The notes below the pieces were generated by a model. That model was not told the DNA's origin, made no database searches, and saw only the letters and a program-made list of their open reading frames with translations. The translations under genes were made by a program, and so were the position numbers. 64,000 nucleotides of DNA from UBA1413 sp964650525 (GTDB lineage: Bacteria > Bacteroidota > Bacteroidia > Bacteroidales > Prolixibacteraceae), in assembly GCA_964650525.1 (NCBI GenBank), contig CAZYUA010000008.1:62001-126000 (forward strand), given 5' to 3'. This document shows positions 34,999 to 43,973 of this stretch, piece after piece. How positions within the stretch are numbered: position 1 is the stretch's first letter; each line of letters starts with the position of its first letter.

Positions 34999-36633
34999 AT
35001 GATGCCATTCAAACCTACGATAGCCAGGGCCCTGCTCCTCGCCGGCCTGACATACAGCCAGTTGCCGGCAGCAGGTGGCGGACTGCTGACCCATACAGGG
35101 CAGAGTGCCCAGTATGCCCGGATGCTCAGCCGTAATGCTTCCACCCAGACCGACGCCGCCTATTACAATCCTGCAGGGCTCATCCGGCTCAAAAAAGGGT
35201 GGTTTTTCTCCGCCACCAACCAGGCCAGCCTGCAAACCACAGAGATCACTTCCCATTTTCCGCTGCTGAACGAAAGCCGGTACTCCGGCCGGTCAGAGGT
35301 TGCTTTCTCCCCCACCCTGTATGCCCTGTTCAGAACCGGACCCTGGGCTTTTTCGCTCAGCTACCTTCAGATGACCCTTCCCCTGGATGAGGTGTACGGC
35401 CGGGGCATCCCCTCGCTTGAAATCGGCGTCATAAAAAGCATAGCTGCTGCCGACCCTGGCTATGACGGTTACGCTGCGGGCATCACCCTGCATTCCCGGT
35501 CGGCTGACCAGGGAATACAACTGGGCGCGGCTTACGCCCTTGGCCCTACTTTTTCGGTGTACGGCGGGATCCGCTATGTCAGGGCCGGAAAACAACTGGA
35601 CCTCGCCATACAGAATGTGCAGGTTCAGGAAGCCGGATCGCTGGTGCCGGCGGCGGCGCTGTTCCTGGGCCGCGGGAACAGCCTCCGGACCACCGCCCTG
35701 GGTGCCGCCCAGGTCGCCGCAGGCCTGCAGGATGACTACATAGCCACCGGGGCCGGCCTTTACAACCTGGCCACCCTGGCCGAAGAGGGCATCATGCCCG
35801 TAGCAGAAAAAGAACACCTCATCGAAGGGTTGCTCGACTTACAGGTGAAAGGAGTCGACGACACCTGGCCGGTCTGGCGGGTAAAAAATGAATACGACCG
35901 GATCGCCCTGGCAACCTACCAGCAGGGTAGCGCCTACCTCAACGCGGGAAATGACCTGCGCGATAAAACTACAACGGTAACCCAATCAGGCAGCGGGGTG
36001 GTTCCTGTCGTCGGCTTCATGCTCTCCCCCTCCGAAAATATGGAGCTTACCGCCCGGTATGAATACAAAACGCAAATGCGCCTTACCAACCACACTGCAG
36101 AGGACGGCACCGGATTTTTCCCCGACGGGGAGGTAACAAGAAGGGATCTTCCCGCCCTCCTGGCCCTGGGTCTGGGATACCGCTTTCCCCGGCTGCTGGA
36201 GCTCCAGTTGTCGTACAACCTCTTTTTTGACAAGGGCGTCAGCTGGGGCTTGAATTTCCGGGAGATCTATGTCCACCAGCGCCGGCAACAGCGGTACATC
36301 GACGACAACCTCTATGAACTGGCCCTGGGATTGCAGGTCAGTCCTCCGGGTCCACTGTCCTTCAGCCTCGGAGGCCTGGTCACCCAACCCGGTGTCGCCC
36401 CCGGATTCCAAAGCGACTGGAGTTTTATCGCCCCTTCGGTTACCATGGCGGGGGGATTTCAATGGAATCTCTCAGACCGGGTGACCCTGGACGCAGGCTG
36501 CCACTATCGCTGGCATGAGGAGGCGGACTGGGTTTTCTCCGACGGGGACCTGCCCGTGGGGAAATACGGTGAAACCTATTCCAGAACCAATCTGGGATTT
36601 GCCCTGGGGCTCTCCCTGCGTCTCACAGATTAA
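34999..36633 (+). CDS. FadL/OmpP1-family outer membrane transport protein, copy 2
   Basis: The 544-residue paralogue begins with a signal peptide (about 1-25, ending QLPAAG) and the hatch GGLLTHTGQSAQYARML, with RNASTQTDAAYYNPAGL, almost the same as copy 1. Barrel motifs such as MELTARYEYKTQMRLTN, LELQLSYNLFFDKGVSWG and TLDAGCHYRWHEE also match copy 1 strand for strand. The region after residue 225 has diverged: instead of the Ala/Thr-rich insertion it has charged helices ending KVKGVDDTWPVWRV. It has its own ribosome site. Duplication followed by divergence of the external part suggests a different cargo. Confidence 0.85.
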   Translation: MMPFKPTIARALLLAGLTYSQLPAAGGGLLTHTGQSAQYARMLSRNASTQTDAAYYNPAGLIRLKKGWFFSATNQASLQTTEITSHFPLLNESRYSGRSEVAFSPTLYALFRTGPWAFSLSYLQMTLPLDEVYGRGIPSLEIGVIKSIAAADPGYDGYAAGITLHSRSADQGIQLGAAYALGPTFSVYGGIRYVRAGKQLDLAIQNVQVQEAGSLVPAAALFLGRGNSLRTTALGAAQVAAGLQDDYIATGAGLYNLATLAEEGIMPVAEKEHLIEGLLDLQVKGVDDTWPVWRVKNEYDRIALATYQQGSAYLNAGNDLRDKTTTVTQSGSGVVPVVGFMLSPSENMELTARYEYKTQMRLTNHTAEDGTGFFPDGEVTRRDLPALLALGLGYRFPRLLELQLSYNLFFDKGVSWGLNFREIYVHQRRQQRYIDDNLYELALGLQVSPPGPLSFSLGGLVTQPGVAPGFQSDWSFIAPSVTMAGGFQWNLSDRVTLDAGCHYRWHEEADWVFSDGDLPVGKYGETYSRTNLGFALGLSLRLTD

Positions 36634-36708
36634 ATCCCGGGGGCTTGCTTCTCCCCCATTCTGACTCCTGAGGCATGCGGATGAGCCATTGCCGGGGATC
36701 AGCGTCAC

Positions 36709-37473
36709 TTAATCCTGCAGTCTGTACACATCGCTGGCTTCATAGCGGCTGGTGAGCTTGACGGTAGTTCTCCCCAACAGGGGGTCCATGGTGCCCAGCG
36801 CTGTGGCGGGGGTATTGTTTTCCTGCGACAGGTGGCTCAGAAAGACACACTCCAGACCGGGGGGAGCCTCCTCCTGCAGCAACGTCAGAGCCTGGAGGTT
36901 GGAGAGATGCCCCACCGCCGAAGCCACCCTTTTCTTCAGGGGCCACGGGTAGGAACCCTCCCACAGCATTTTCTCGTCGTAGTTGCTCTCCAGGAAGATG
37001 GCACGGCAGGCACGCAGTGCCTGCCTGACCCGGTCGCAGGGCTCACCAATGTCGGTGAACACCCCCACACTCCGCCCGCCAACCTCAATACGAAAAGAGC
37101 AGGGCTCTGCTGCATCGTGGTTTTTCAGAAATGTATGAATGGTGAAGGCTCCCGACACCACCGGCTCCCCCGGTTCAAAAAATTGCACCCACGGAGGCCG
37201 GTAAGCATGGGGCAGCGAATTCCAGGTATGGGGCGACATCCAGACGGTCACGTTCAGCCGCTTGCTCAGCACCCGTACACCACGGGAATGATCGGAATGC
37301 TCGTGCGACAGGAATACCGCCCCGATCTTCCCGGCATCCAGCCCGCGGCTATTCAGCCGCTGCATCAGCTGCCGCAGCGATATTCCGGAATCCACCAGCA
37401 CCGCTTCGGTCTCGTTGCCTACGTAGTAGCTGTTTCCGTTGCTTCCTGAGGCCAGCGCACAAATCTCTATCAC
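36709..37473 (-). CDS. Metallo-beta-lactamase-fold hydrolase, YycJ/WalJ-like
   Basis: The 254-residue protein has the dimetal motif FLSHEHSDHSRGV, an N-terminal ALASGSNGNSYYVG typical of the YycJ group, a third metal residue in VFTDIGEPCDRVR and a C-terminal histidine in SAVGHLSNLQAL and CVFLSHLSQENN. The start codon is GTG. YycJ relatives are implicated in DNA repair and cell-wall coordination in Firmicutes; the role in Bacteroidota is not settled. It lies 30 bp after the isochorismatase-family gene in the same direction and is probably its operon partner. Confidence 0.82.
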   Translation of the reverse strand: MIEICALASGSNGNSYYVGNETEAVLVDSGISLRQLMQRLNSRGLDAGKIGAVFLSHEHSDHSRGVRVLSKRLNVTVWMSPHTWNSLPHAYRPPWVQFFEPGEPVVSGAFTIHTFLKNHDAAEPCSFRIEVGGRSVGVFTDIGEPCDRVRQALRACRAIFLESNYDEKMLWEGSYPWPLKKRVASAVGHLSNLQALTLLQEEAPPGLECVFLSHLSQENNTPATALGTMDPLLGRTTVKLTSRYEASDVYRLQD

Positions 37474-37503
37474 AATAAAAAATCTTGAGTCCTGAGTGGG
37501 GTG

Positions 37504-38046
37504 TTATTTCACAAGCGCTGAGATTTGCCTGAATTCCGGGGCTGCGGAGCTCCTCAGGAGTTCGAAGAGAAGGGCTTCCACCGAGGTCATAAGGATGCCT
37601 TCGTGGCGGAATCGCTCTTTGGCAAGTTCCAGGCTGGGCAGGGAGCGGGAGGTGACGGCATCCATCACTACCACAGGATTCCGGCCCCGGGCTTTCAGGT
37701 CGACTGCTGTTTGCAACACACAGACATGGGCCTCAATGCCGCAAAGTACCACCTGTACGGCAGAAAGTCCCTCGAGCCAGGCGTTCACAGCCGGCTCATC
37801 ACAACAGCTGAAAGCTCTCTTCTCGGCGTAGTGGAACCCTTCAAACAACCCGGCAATCTCAGGGATGGTCTCCCCGAGGCCCTGTGTATATTGCTGGGTA
37901 ACCATTACCGGCACCCCCAGTACATGCAGTCCCCGTATCAGCAGCCGGCTTCTGTCCAGAAAATGCTCTTTTCCGGCCATGGCCGGAAATAACCGCTCCT
38001 GGACGTCGATCACCAGGGCTGCCGTATTTTCGGGATCTATCCGCAT
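37504..38046 (-). CDS. Isochorismatase-family cysteine hydrolase (nicotinamidase-related)
   Basis: The 180-residue protein carries the catalytic triad D14 (ALVIDVQERL), K76 (YAEKRAFSC) and C109 (CGIEAHVCVLQ), with the non-proline cis-peptide motif before it. Its length and the motif VQERLFPAM match the small YcaC/nicotinamidase-related group. Substrate is unclear: such enzymes cleave amide or ether bonds in small molecules. It sits 20 bp after the SIS-domain gene and 30 bp before the YycJ-like gene, so the three form a probable operon. Confidence 0.85.
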   Translation of the reverse strand: MRIDPENTAALVIDVQERLFPAMAGKEHFLDRSRLLIRGLHVLGVPVMVTQQYTQGLGETIPEIAGLFEGFHYAEKRAFSCCDEPAVNAWLEGLSAVQVVLCGIEAHVCVLQTAVDLKARGRNPVVVMDAVTSRSLPSLELAKERFRHEGILMTSVEALLFELLRSSAAPEFRQISALVK

Positions 38047-38066
38047 TGGCTTGTTATCTCCATGGT

Positions 38067-38753
38067 TTATTTTTGTTCTTCATCATCCCTGCCCTTCCCG
38101 GCGCAATGGTTTCCGGCTGCCGGGTGGCTGCCGGGGCCATTTTCCGTCCGGGAGGCAGCCTGTTGCCGCGATTTATCACCCAGATAGCCGCCATGGTGCC
38201 GCAGGGCATAATCGAGGCTGTTAAAGCCTGTTTTTTCCATCATCAGGGCCATGAGGATGTCGCCGATCACGGTCATGGTCGTGGTGGAAGTGCTGGGAGT
38301 GAGCCCCAGGGGACACACTTCTTCGGGTGCCCCTGTATACAGGAGGGCATCGGCCATGCGGGCCAGTTCACTGCCGGGATCCCCGGTGATCACAATCAGC
38401 GGCAACCCGGGAACCAGTTTCCCGGCCAGAGCTACCAGCTCAAGAATCTCCCGTGTCTTGCCGGAATTGGAGACCAGCAGCAGCAGGTCGTTTTCCTGAA
38501 GAATCCCCAGGTCGCCATGCTGCGCATCACTGGGATGCAGGAACAAAGCCGGCGTACCGGTGGAGCTGAGCGTGGTGGCTATGTTCTGGGCGATCTGTCC
38601 GGCTTTGCCCATGCCGCTGGTAATCAGTTTCCCGCGCTTCCCGTGCACCCGGCTGTAAAGTAGTTCCACACACTTTCCAAATTCCCCCGTAACAGGAATC
38701 CTGCTTACCGCTTCTGCTTCCAGACAGATCAACCGACGAATGTATTCCTCCAT
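38067..38753 (-). CDS. SIS-domain sugar-phosphate isomerase, arabinose-5-phosphate isomerase-like without CBS domains
   Basis: The 228-residue protein has the SIS fold of KdsD/GutQ: SGMGKAGQIAQNIATTLSS, FLHPSDAQHGDLGIL, VSNSGKTREIL, TPSTSTTTMTVIGDILM and a HHGGYLGDK in place of the usual HPGG-x-LG. KdsD makes arabinose 5-phosphate for KDO and normally carries two C-terminal CBS domains of about 60 residues each, which are missing here. The last 35 residues are a charged, low-complexity tail. The TTG start at 38774 is rejected in favour of ATG at 38753. It leads an operon with two hydrolases. Confidence 0.82.
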   Translation of the reverse strand: MEEYIRRLICLEAEAVSRIPVTGEFGKCVELLYSRVHGKRGKLITSGMGKAGQIAQNIATTLSSTGTPALFLHPSDAQHGDLGILQENDLLLLVSNSGKTREILELVALAGKLVPGLPLIVITGDPGSELARMADALLYTGAPEEVCPLGLTPSTSTTTMTVIGDILMALMMEKTGFNSLDYALRHHGGYLGDKSRQQAASRTENGPGSHPAAGNHCAGKGRDDEEQK

Positions 38754-39014
38754 GACGTTTCCGTTCGCCCGCAAAAATAGTGTATTTCTGTTGGTTTTTT
38801 ATTTTCAGTTTGTCATGATTATCGTTCCGGATTAACAGATATTTTATATTTTTAGCCGCATGGAAGACCGGCATGCGGGGGCACTGCAGTTGCTGCTCCG
38901 GGGGTTTCCCTGCGGGGTGGCTGTGAAAGGCCTTTTCCCGCTGCGGGTTCGGGCCACCTGCCTGCAAGCAGGAATACCAGTTTCTGATCATCTGAAACCA
39001 AGAAATACCAATTT

Positions 39015-40154
39015 ATGAAGATACATGAATACCAGGCGCGGGATCTTTTCCGGAAATACGGCATACCGGTACCGGACGCGCTGCTATGCCATACCGAGGA
39101 GGAAGTGGAATTGCGGGTGCCCGATGACGGGCGGCTGCGGGTGATCAAGGCCCAGGTGCATGCCGGAGGTCGCGGCAAAGCCGGCGGCGTCAAACTGGCC
39201 CGCACCAAAGCGGAAGCCGTGGAGAATGCCAGGAAAATCCTGGGCATGGACATCAAGGGGTACACCGTGGAAAAGATACTGGTCGGAAACGCTGTTGACA
39301 TCAGCAGCGAATATTACATCGGTCTGATCAACGACCGTAACACCAGGAGCGTTGTTCTCATGGCCAGCGCAGAGGGGGGCGTTGAAATTGAAGAAGTAGC
39401 CCGGGTGTCGCCGGAGAAAATCATTAAGATCCCCATCAACCCGATGACGGGACTGATGGAGTGGCAAGCCCGGGAGGTAGCCTTCAGGCTCTTTCAGGAC
39501 CCCCGGCATGCCCGCGCCGGCGCCGACATCTTTCTGAAGTTATACAAGTTGTACATCGATACCGACTCGTCGCTGGCAGAAATCAACCCATTGGTCATAA
39601 CCAAAGAGGGCGAACTTATGGCCATCGACGGCAAGATGAATTTCGACGACAACGCACTCTACCGGCAGGCGGAGGTTCTGGGCTTGCGGGAGGTCAGCGA
39701 GGAGGAACAAAAAGAGATTGCCGCTCACGAAAAGGGGCTCACCTACATCCGTCTCGACGGCAGCATCGGCTGCATGGTCAACGGTGCCGGACTGGCCATG
39801 GCCACCATGGACATGATTAAGCTGTACGGCGGCGAACCGGCCAATTTCCTCGACATAGGAGGCTCCTCGAACCCGCAGAAAGTAATCGACGCCATGAACA
39901 TCCTGCTGGGCGATAAAAATGTAAAGGCGGTAATGATCAATATTTTCGGGGGCATCACCCGTTGCGACGATGTGGCCCGGGGGCTGATCACCGCACTTGA
40001 ACAGATCCGCACCTCGGTGCCGATAGTGGTGCGACTGTCGGGCACCAATGCCAAAGAAGGACTGGAGCTCTTAAAATCCACGGGGCTTCCCACGGTGAGC
40101 ACCATGAATGAGGCAGCCCGCAAGGCCATTGAACTCAGCCGGACCGGTAAATAA
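39015..40154 (+). CDS. sucC: Succinate-CoA ligase, beta subunit
   Basis: The beta subunit has an ATP-grasp fold and joins succinate with CoA at the cost of a nucleotide triphosphate. The N-terminus MKIHEYQARDLFRKYGIPVP and the region KAQVHAGGRGKAGGVKLA are diagnostic, as are FLDIGGSSNPQKVIDAM and NIFGGITRCDDVA further on. The 379-residue length is normal. The usual GAN-GAGLAM-type motif is intact (GCMVNGAGLAMATMD). sucD follows after 23 bp, so the two subunits are co-transcribed. In Bacteroidota it works in the branched TCA route that makes succinate and propionate. Confidence 0.96.
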   Translation: MKIHEYQARDLFRKYGIPVPDALLCHTEEEVELRVPDDGRLRVIKAQVHAGGRGKAGGVKLARTKAEAVENARKILGMDIKGYTVEKILVGNAVDISSEYYIGLINDRNTRSVVLMASAEGGVEIEEVARVSPEKIIKIPINPMTGLMEWQAREVAFRLFQDPRHARAGADIFLKLYKLYIDTDSSLAEINPLVITKEGELMAIDGKMNFDDNALYRQAEVLGLREVSEEEQKEIAAHEKGLTYIRLDGSIGCMVNGAGLAMATMDMIKLYGGEPANFLDIGGSSNPQKVIDAMNILLGDKNVKAVMINIFGGITRCDDVARGLITALEQIRTSVPIVVRLSGTNAKEGLELLKSTGLPTVSTMNEAARKAIELSRTGK

Positions 40155-40177
40155 TCAACGAATTAATTAACAGGTAT

Positions 40178-41047
40178 ATGAGCATATTAATCCATAAAGA
40201 TACCAAAGTCCTTGTCCAGGGCATCACAGGTCGTGACGGAGCTTTCCATGCGGGCAAGATGAAAGCATACGGCACACAGGTGGCAGGAGGTATTTCACCC
40301 GGTAAGGGAGGCCAGACAATCGATGGCATACCGGTTTTCAACACGGTTTTGGAGGCCAGGGAAGCCACCGGCGCTGATGCGTCGGTCATCTTTGTGCCGG
40401 CAGCCTTTGCTGCAGATGCCATCCTGGAAGCCAGCTTCGCCGGCATCTCCCTGGTGGTGACCATCACCGAGGGGGTTCCGGTCCGCGATATGATCCGGGT
40501 AATGCCGCATGCCCAGTGCAACGGCACAAAACTCATCGGACCCAACTGTCCGGGACTGATCACCCCGGAAGAGTGCCTTATCGGCATCCTCCCCGGGAAC
40601 ATCTTCCGGAAAGGAAATGTGGGGCTTATCTCCCGCAGCGGAACCCTGACCTATGAGGTGGTCAACATGCTCAGTGAACAGGGCATGGGGCAGACCACCT
40701 GCATAGGCATCGGCGGAGACCCGGTGGCAGGACTCTACTTCGGGGAGCTGCTCCGTATGTTCGAGGAGGACCCCGACACCCTTGGTGTGGCCCTGATCGG
40801 AGAAATCGGCGGCGACGCCGAAGAACAGGCTGCCCGCTTTATCAGGGAGAAAATGACCAAACCGGTGGTGGCCTTCATTGCCGGTCAGACAGCCCCTCCC
40901 GGAAAAAGAATGGGCCATGCAGGTGCCATCATCTCCAGCGGCTCCGGCACCGCGGCCGAAAAAATCAAAGCCTTCCTCGACGCCGGCGTCGCCGTGGCCC
41001 GCGAACCTTCTGAAATTCCGGGACTCCTGCGCGAAAAAATGAAATAA
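40178..41047 (+). CDS. sucD: Succinate-CoA ligase, alpha subunit
   Basis: The alpha subunit binds CoA and carries the phosphohistidine. The CoA-binding motif is LVQGITGRDGAFHAGKM, the family motif GPNCPGLI is present, and the phosphorylated residue is H247 in GKRMGHAGAII, at the position known in E. coli. The 289-residue length is normal. It follows sucC directly. After its stop there is a run of ten C bases (41053-41062) and a 400 bp gene-free stretch. Confidence 0.97.
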   Translation: MSILIHKDTKVLVQGITGRDGAFHAGKMKAYGTQVAGGISPGKGGQTIDGIPVFNTVLEAREATGADASVIFVPAAFAADAILEASFAGISLVVTITEGVPVRDMIRVMPHAQCNGTKLIGPNCPGLITPEECLIGILPGNIFRKGNVGLISRSGTLTYEVVNMLSEQGMGQTTCIGIGGDPVAGLYFGELLRMFEEDPDTLGVALIGEIGGDAEEQAARFIREKMTKPVVAFIAGQTAPPGKRMGHAGAIISSGSGTAAEKIKAFLDAGVAVAREPSEIPGLLREKMK

Positions 41048-41450
41048 ACCACCCCCCCCCTTTTCATTTGCTGACCATATAATGGGACAACCAATCATGT
41101 GCCCATTTTGTGTGTCATGTCCAAAAATGGTTGCCTGGCCACTTTGACTGAAGATATTAAACGGAATAGCAGCAGATGGATAAAGACACTTGATCCATAT
41201 TATGCGAAATTCTGTTGGCAAGGGGGGTATTCCGGATTATCAATTAGTCCTGCATCGGCAAATACCCGATCATTGTACCCAGGGCGTTGCCCAGGGCTGG
41301 AATGAAAAGGCTTTCAGCCTTTCGTTCCGGGGATCTGACTGCTGGTGGTTCCAGTGTAAATTGCAAACCTGAACAGGATTCTTTTTCCCCCTTTACCTTA
41401 TACCGCACTAAAGGTCAGAAGTCAGGATCTTTCTTTCCCAAAGCAGAAGG
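41048..41450. other. Gene-free stretch with stem-loop repeat elements
   Basis: No gene is supported. The region contains a C10 tract at 41053-41062 and, at 41279-41328, a palindromic element listed separately. The remainder shows no promoter-like or RNA-like signal. Confidence 0.5.
41279..41328. repeat. Double stem-loop element, related to the one near 55045
   Basis: CCCAGGGC-GTT-GCCCAGGG (41279-41297) is a near-palindrome, with one mismatch between its arms. It is followed at once by GGAATGAAAAGGCT-TTC-AGCCTTTCGTTCC (41299-41328), another stem-loop with one bulge and one wobble pair. Seventeen bases, GGGCGTTGCCCAGGGCT, recur exactly at 55049-55065. The orientation of the element is not fixed. 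Confidence 0.7.
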
Positions 41451-43103
41451 CTAAGATTTGGGTTTTATTTTCAGCTTCTGGCCTGCCCGCAACCGCCGGG
41501 CATCCGTAATGTTGTTAAGACGCATGATGTCGGAATTAGAAATCCCCGGATAATGACGTGCGATGGTCCATAAGTTGTCGCCCTTCTTCACTGTATAATA
41601 TTCAAATTCCTGTTCGCCGGCCTGGCTGGTTGCCTGTCCCCTCCCATCGGCCAGAACCTCTGTTTGGGGCTCCGCGGAAGGAGCCTTGTTGACGGCAGCC
41701 TTGTGCCCCACCAGAGCCTGCTTGGCGCTGAACGACAACGTATTGATTTTCTTGTAGTAATCCGTTTTGTCGGAAGGGACGTAAACCGTCAGTTTCTGCC
41801 CGGTGCGGATGATATTGCGGCTGAGGTGGTTCCATCGTTTCAGATCCGACAGCGGCACGTCAAACCACCGGGAAATGTATCCCGGATTGTCTCCCGACTT
41901 TACCGTATAGGTGATTCTGGTTTTCCCGTCGTTGCCCGGAACAGGGTCGGGTACCGAAGTTTTGGGTTTCACCAGCGTGTTGTCGGGAAAGTGAATATTC
42001 CGCTCGTGGTTGTAGATGGCCTCTTCCTTCACGAGGAAAGCGGAAACATGTTCTGCGGGAATCCGTAGGGGGTACTGTTTCTCCGGACTCCCCGGGAGGA
42101 TGTCGTAGCGGTACATCGGATTAAGGTCGCGCAGCGCTTCCAGGTCAAGCTCCAGGTTGTCGGCGACCTGTTCCAGGTTCAGGTAACGGCCCACCATGAT
42201 GGTGTCGGTATTCAGGGCGATGGAGGGAAGCTGCGGGTTCAGGCCGTGAACGCGGTAGTAGTTCATCATGTAGGTAGCCGCGATGTATGCCGGCACATAG
42301 CCTCTGGTTTCCCGTGGCAGGGCATAGTAAATCTCCCAGTAGTTGGTTTTCCCGCCCGAACGGGCTATGGCCTTGTTCACATTTCCCGGGCCGCAGTTAT
42401 AGGCGGCAATGACCAGATGCCAGTCGCGGTAGACACTGTACAGTTGCTTCAGGTAACGGGCTGCCGCATCGGTAGCCTTCAGCACATCCCGCCGTTCATC
42501 CACATAGGTGGAGATCTCCAGGTTGAGGCCTTTGCCGGTACCATACATAATCTGCCACAATCCCACAGCTCCGGCACGCGATATCGCCCGCGGATTCAAT
42601 GCCGACTCAATGATGGCCAGGTTCTTCAACTCCAGGGGCAACTCATACCGGTCAAGCACCTCCTCAAACAACGGATAAAAAAAGGAGGTCAGACCAATCA
42701 TGATCTCCACCTGCCGTGGCCGCTGCTCCAGATACATCCGGATATAGTCGCGCACCACCGAATTGAAGGAGAGTCCTACGGCCGCCTCCACCCTTTTCAA
42801 CCTGTTGATAAGTACCGAATCGGGAATCACCAATTGCCGGTGATACGAGAAATCCTCCATGCCTTCGGCCGGTAAAAAGATGTTGTTGATATACCAGCTG
42901 CTGACCAGATCGTCGAGTTTCTGTCCCAGTTCTGCCTTGCCCACCTCATCGGGCTCCAGAAATACCGAAGAGGCCACCGAGGTATCAAGCGAGGTAACTA
43001 CGTATTGCCCGATCCTGGAAATGGCGCCTTCACCGCTGGAAACCAACGATATACAGCTAACCAGCAGTACAGGTATCAGGATCTTCCGGAAGGGTTGCTT
43101 CAT
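41451..43103 (-). CDS. MltD-like lytic transglycosylase lipoprotein with LysM repeats
   Basis: The 550-residue protein has a lipoprotein signal with lipobox LVSC and C17 as the likely acylated residue. Next comes an SLT (GH23) domain (about 155-300): ELKNLAIIESALNPRAISR with catalytic glutamate E166, then GAVGLWQIMYGTGKGL and VIAAYNCGPGNVNKAI. Two clear LysM peptidoglycan-binding repeats follow: YTVKSGDNPGYISRWF and YTVKKGDNLWTIARHYPG at the C-terminus, with a weaker LysM-like segment between. It cleaves peptidoglycan to 1,6-anhydro products. The gene order parA-parB-DUF5683-mltD is common in Bacteroidota. Confidence 0.92.
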   Translation of the reverse strand: MKQPFRKILIPVLLVSCISLVSSGEGAISRIGQYVVTSLDTSVASSVFLEPDEVGKAELGQKLDDLVSSWYINNIFLPAEGMEDFSYHRQLVIPDSVLINRLKRVEAAVGLSFNSVVRDYIRMYLEQRPRQVEIMIGLTSFFYPLFEEVLDRYELPLELKNLAIIESALNPRAISRAGAVGLWQIMYGTGKGLNLEISTYVDERRDVLKATDAAARYLKQLYSVYRDWHLVIAAYNCGPGNVNKAIARSGGKTNYWEIYYALPRETRGYVPAYIAATYMMNYYRVHGLNPQLPSIALNTDTIMVGRYLNLEQVADNLELDLEALRDLNPMYRYDILPGSPEKQYPLRIPAEHVSAFLVKEEAIYNHERNIHFPDNTLVKPKTSVPDPVPGNDGKTRITYTVKSGDNPGYISRWFDVPLSDLKRWNHLSRNIIRTGQKLTVYVPSDKTDYYKKINTLSFSAKQALVGHKAAVNKAPSAEPQTEVLADGRGQATSQAGEQEFEYYTVKKGDNLWTIARHYPGISNSDIMRLNNITDARRLRAGQKLKIKPKS

Positions 43104-43131
43104 AAGGTTGTTTTTTTTCTTCCTCAGGAAT

Positions 43132-43917
43132 TCAAAAATTGATTTCGCAATGTAAAGAAAAAATATTTTGATCCGACATCTTTTCTAAAGAAGGTATTAA
43201 CCGGAATGTAAGGTCATCGCCGATGTCGAAATCAAAAAAATGGGCATCTACGCTGGCATCGATGATGTTCAAACCATAAAAGCCCACAGCGATGATGACG
43301 AGCAGGTCGCGGTTCCGGCGATAGTAATCCTGGCTGGAGATCAGGCCCTGCTTCAGATTGGCAACGCTCGACGGGTTGTTAAGGTCGAAATAGATGATCT
43401 GCTTCAACTGGTTGTACGAGTCGGTCAGGGGATCGTCATCGGTCAGATCTTTGTACGCCTGCCTGGCAGAACTGTAATTCCCGTTGTTCCAGCCTATGAA
43501 ATAGCCGAAAGCGCCGAAGCCGGCATAGATGAGGGGGATCTTCCAGTATTTGCGGTTATAGGCCTGCCCCAGACCGGGTAACAGGGCTGAGTACAAGGAG
43601 GCTTTCCTGGGCGAGTGTTCCGGTGTTACCACTTTTGCCGATACGCTATCGGCCCGCAGGAGGGTATCGCCGGCAAAGAAGAAGGCTGAATCGGGGGAGA
43701 GGAGTTTGTGGTGAACCAGTGTATCGGCGGGCTGGAGGGTATCGCCGGTAACAAAAGAGGCGGAATCGGGGGATAACAGCTTCTGGTGAACCAGGGTATC
43801 AGGCCGCAGGTGGGCATTCCGGGCCGGCGGCATGCCGGTGAGGATCTGACTCACCATCAGCAGCAAGCTTGCTAGGATACTACACGTTCTTACCTTTCCT
43901 GTTGGGGCCACTACCAC
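43132..43917 (-). CDS. DUF5683 protein with a tandem 25-residue N-terminal repeat
   Basis: The 261-residue protein has an N-terminal signal-like hydrophobic segment (about 9-27), then two copies of a 25-residue repeat (about 40-64 and 65-89: DTLVH-x-KLLSPDS...GDTL), and a DUF5683 core from about 105, with ALLPGLGQAYNRKYWKIP and two membrane-like helices. The start codon is GTG, with weak support, so the true start may be nearby. The repeat unit is nearly exact between copies at both DNA and protein level. It lies between parB and mltD, as is usual. Function is unknown; an envelope location is inferred. Confidence 0.75.
   Translation of the reverse strand: MVVAPTGKVRTCSILASLLLMVSQILTGMPPARNAHLRPDTLVHQKLLSPDSASFVTGDTLQPADTLVHHKLLSPDSAFFFAGDTLLRADSVSAKVVTPEHSPRKASLYSALLPGLGQAYNRKYWKIPLIYAGFGAFGYFIGWNNGNYSSARQAYKDLTDDDPLTDSYNQLKQIIYFDLNNPSSVANLKQGLISSQDYYRRNRDLLVIIAVGFYGLNIIDASVDAHFFDFDIGDDLTFRLIPSLEKMSDQNIFSLHCEINF
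43651..43800. repeat. Two tandem copies of a 75-bp in-frame unit in the DUF5683 gene
   Basis: The 75 bp period equals 25 codons and preserves the frame. Both copies encode DTLVH(Q/H)KLLSPDSA, followed by a few variable residues and GDTL. The variation between copies is mostly at one or two positions per repeat. Confidence 0.85.
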
Positions 43918-43973
43918 TTCTTTTGCAGCAAATATAAAAGAATGTTACCGGGTTGCCCGCACCGTTACTCCGC

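Noticed and set aside
41048..41200. Rho-independent terminator after sucD
   Set aside because: The C10 tract after the stop codon is not followed by a stem and T tract.
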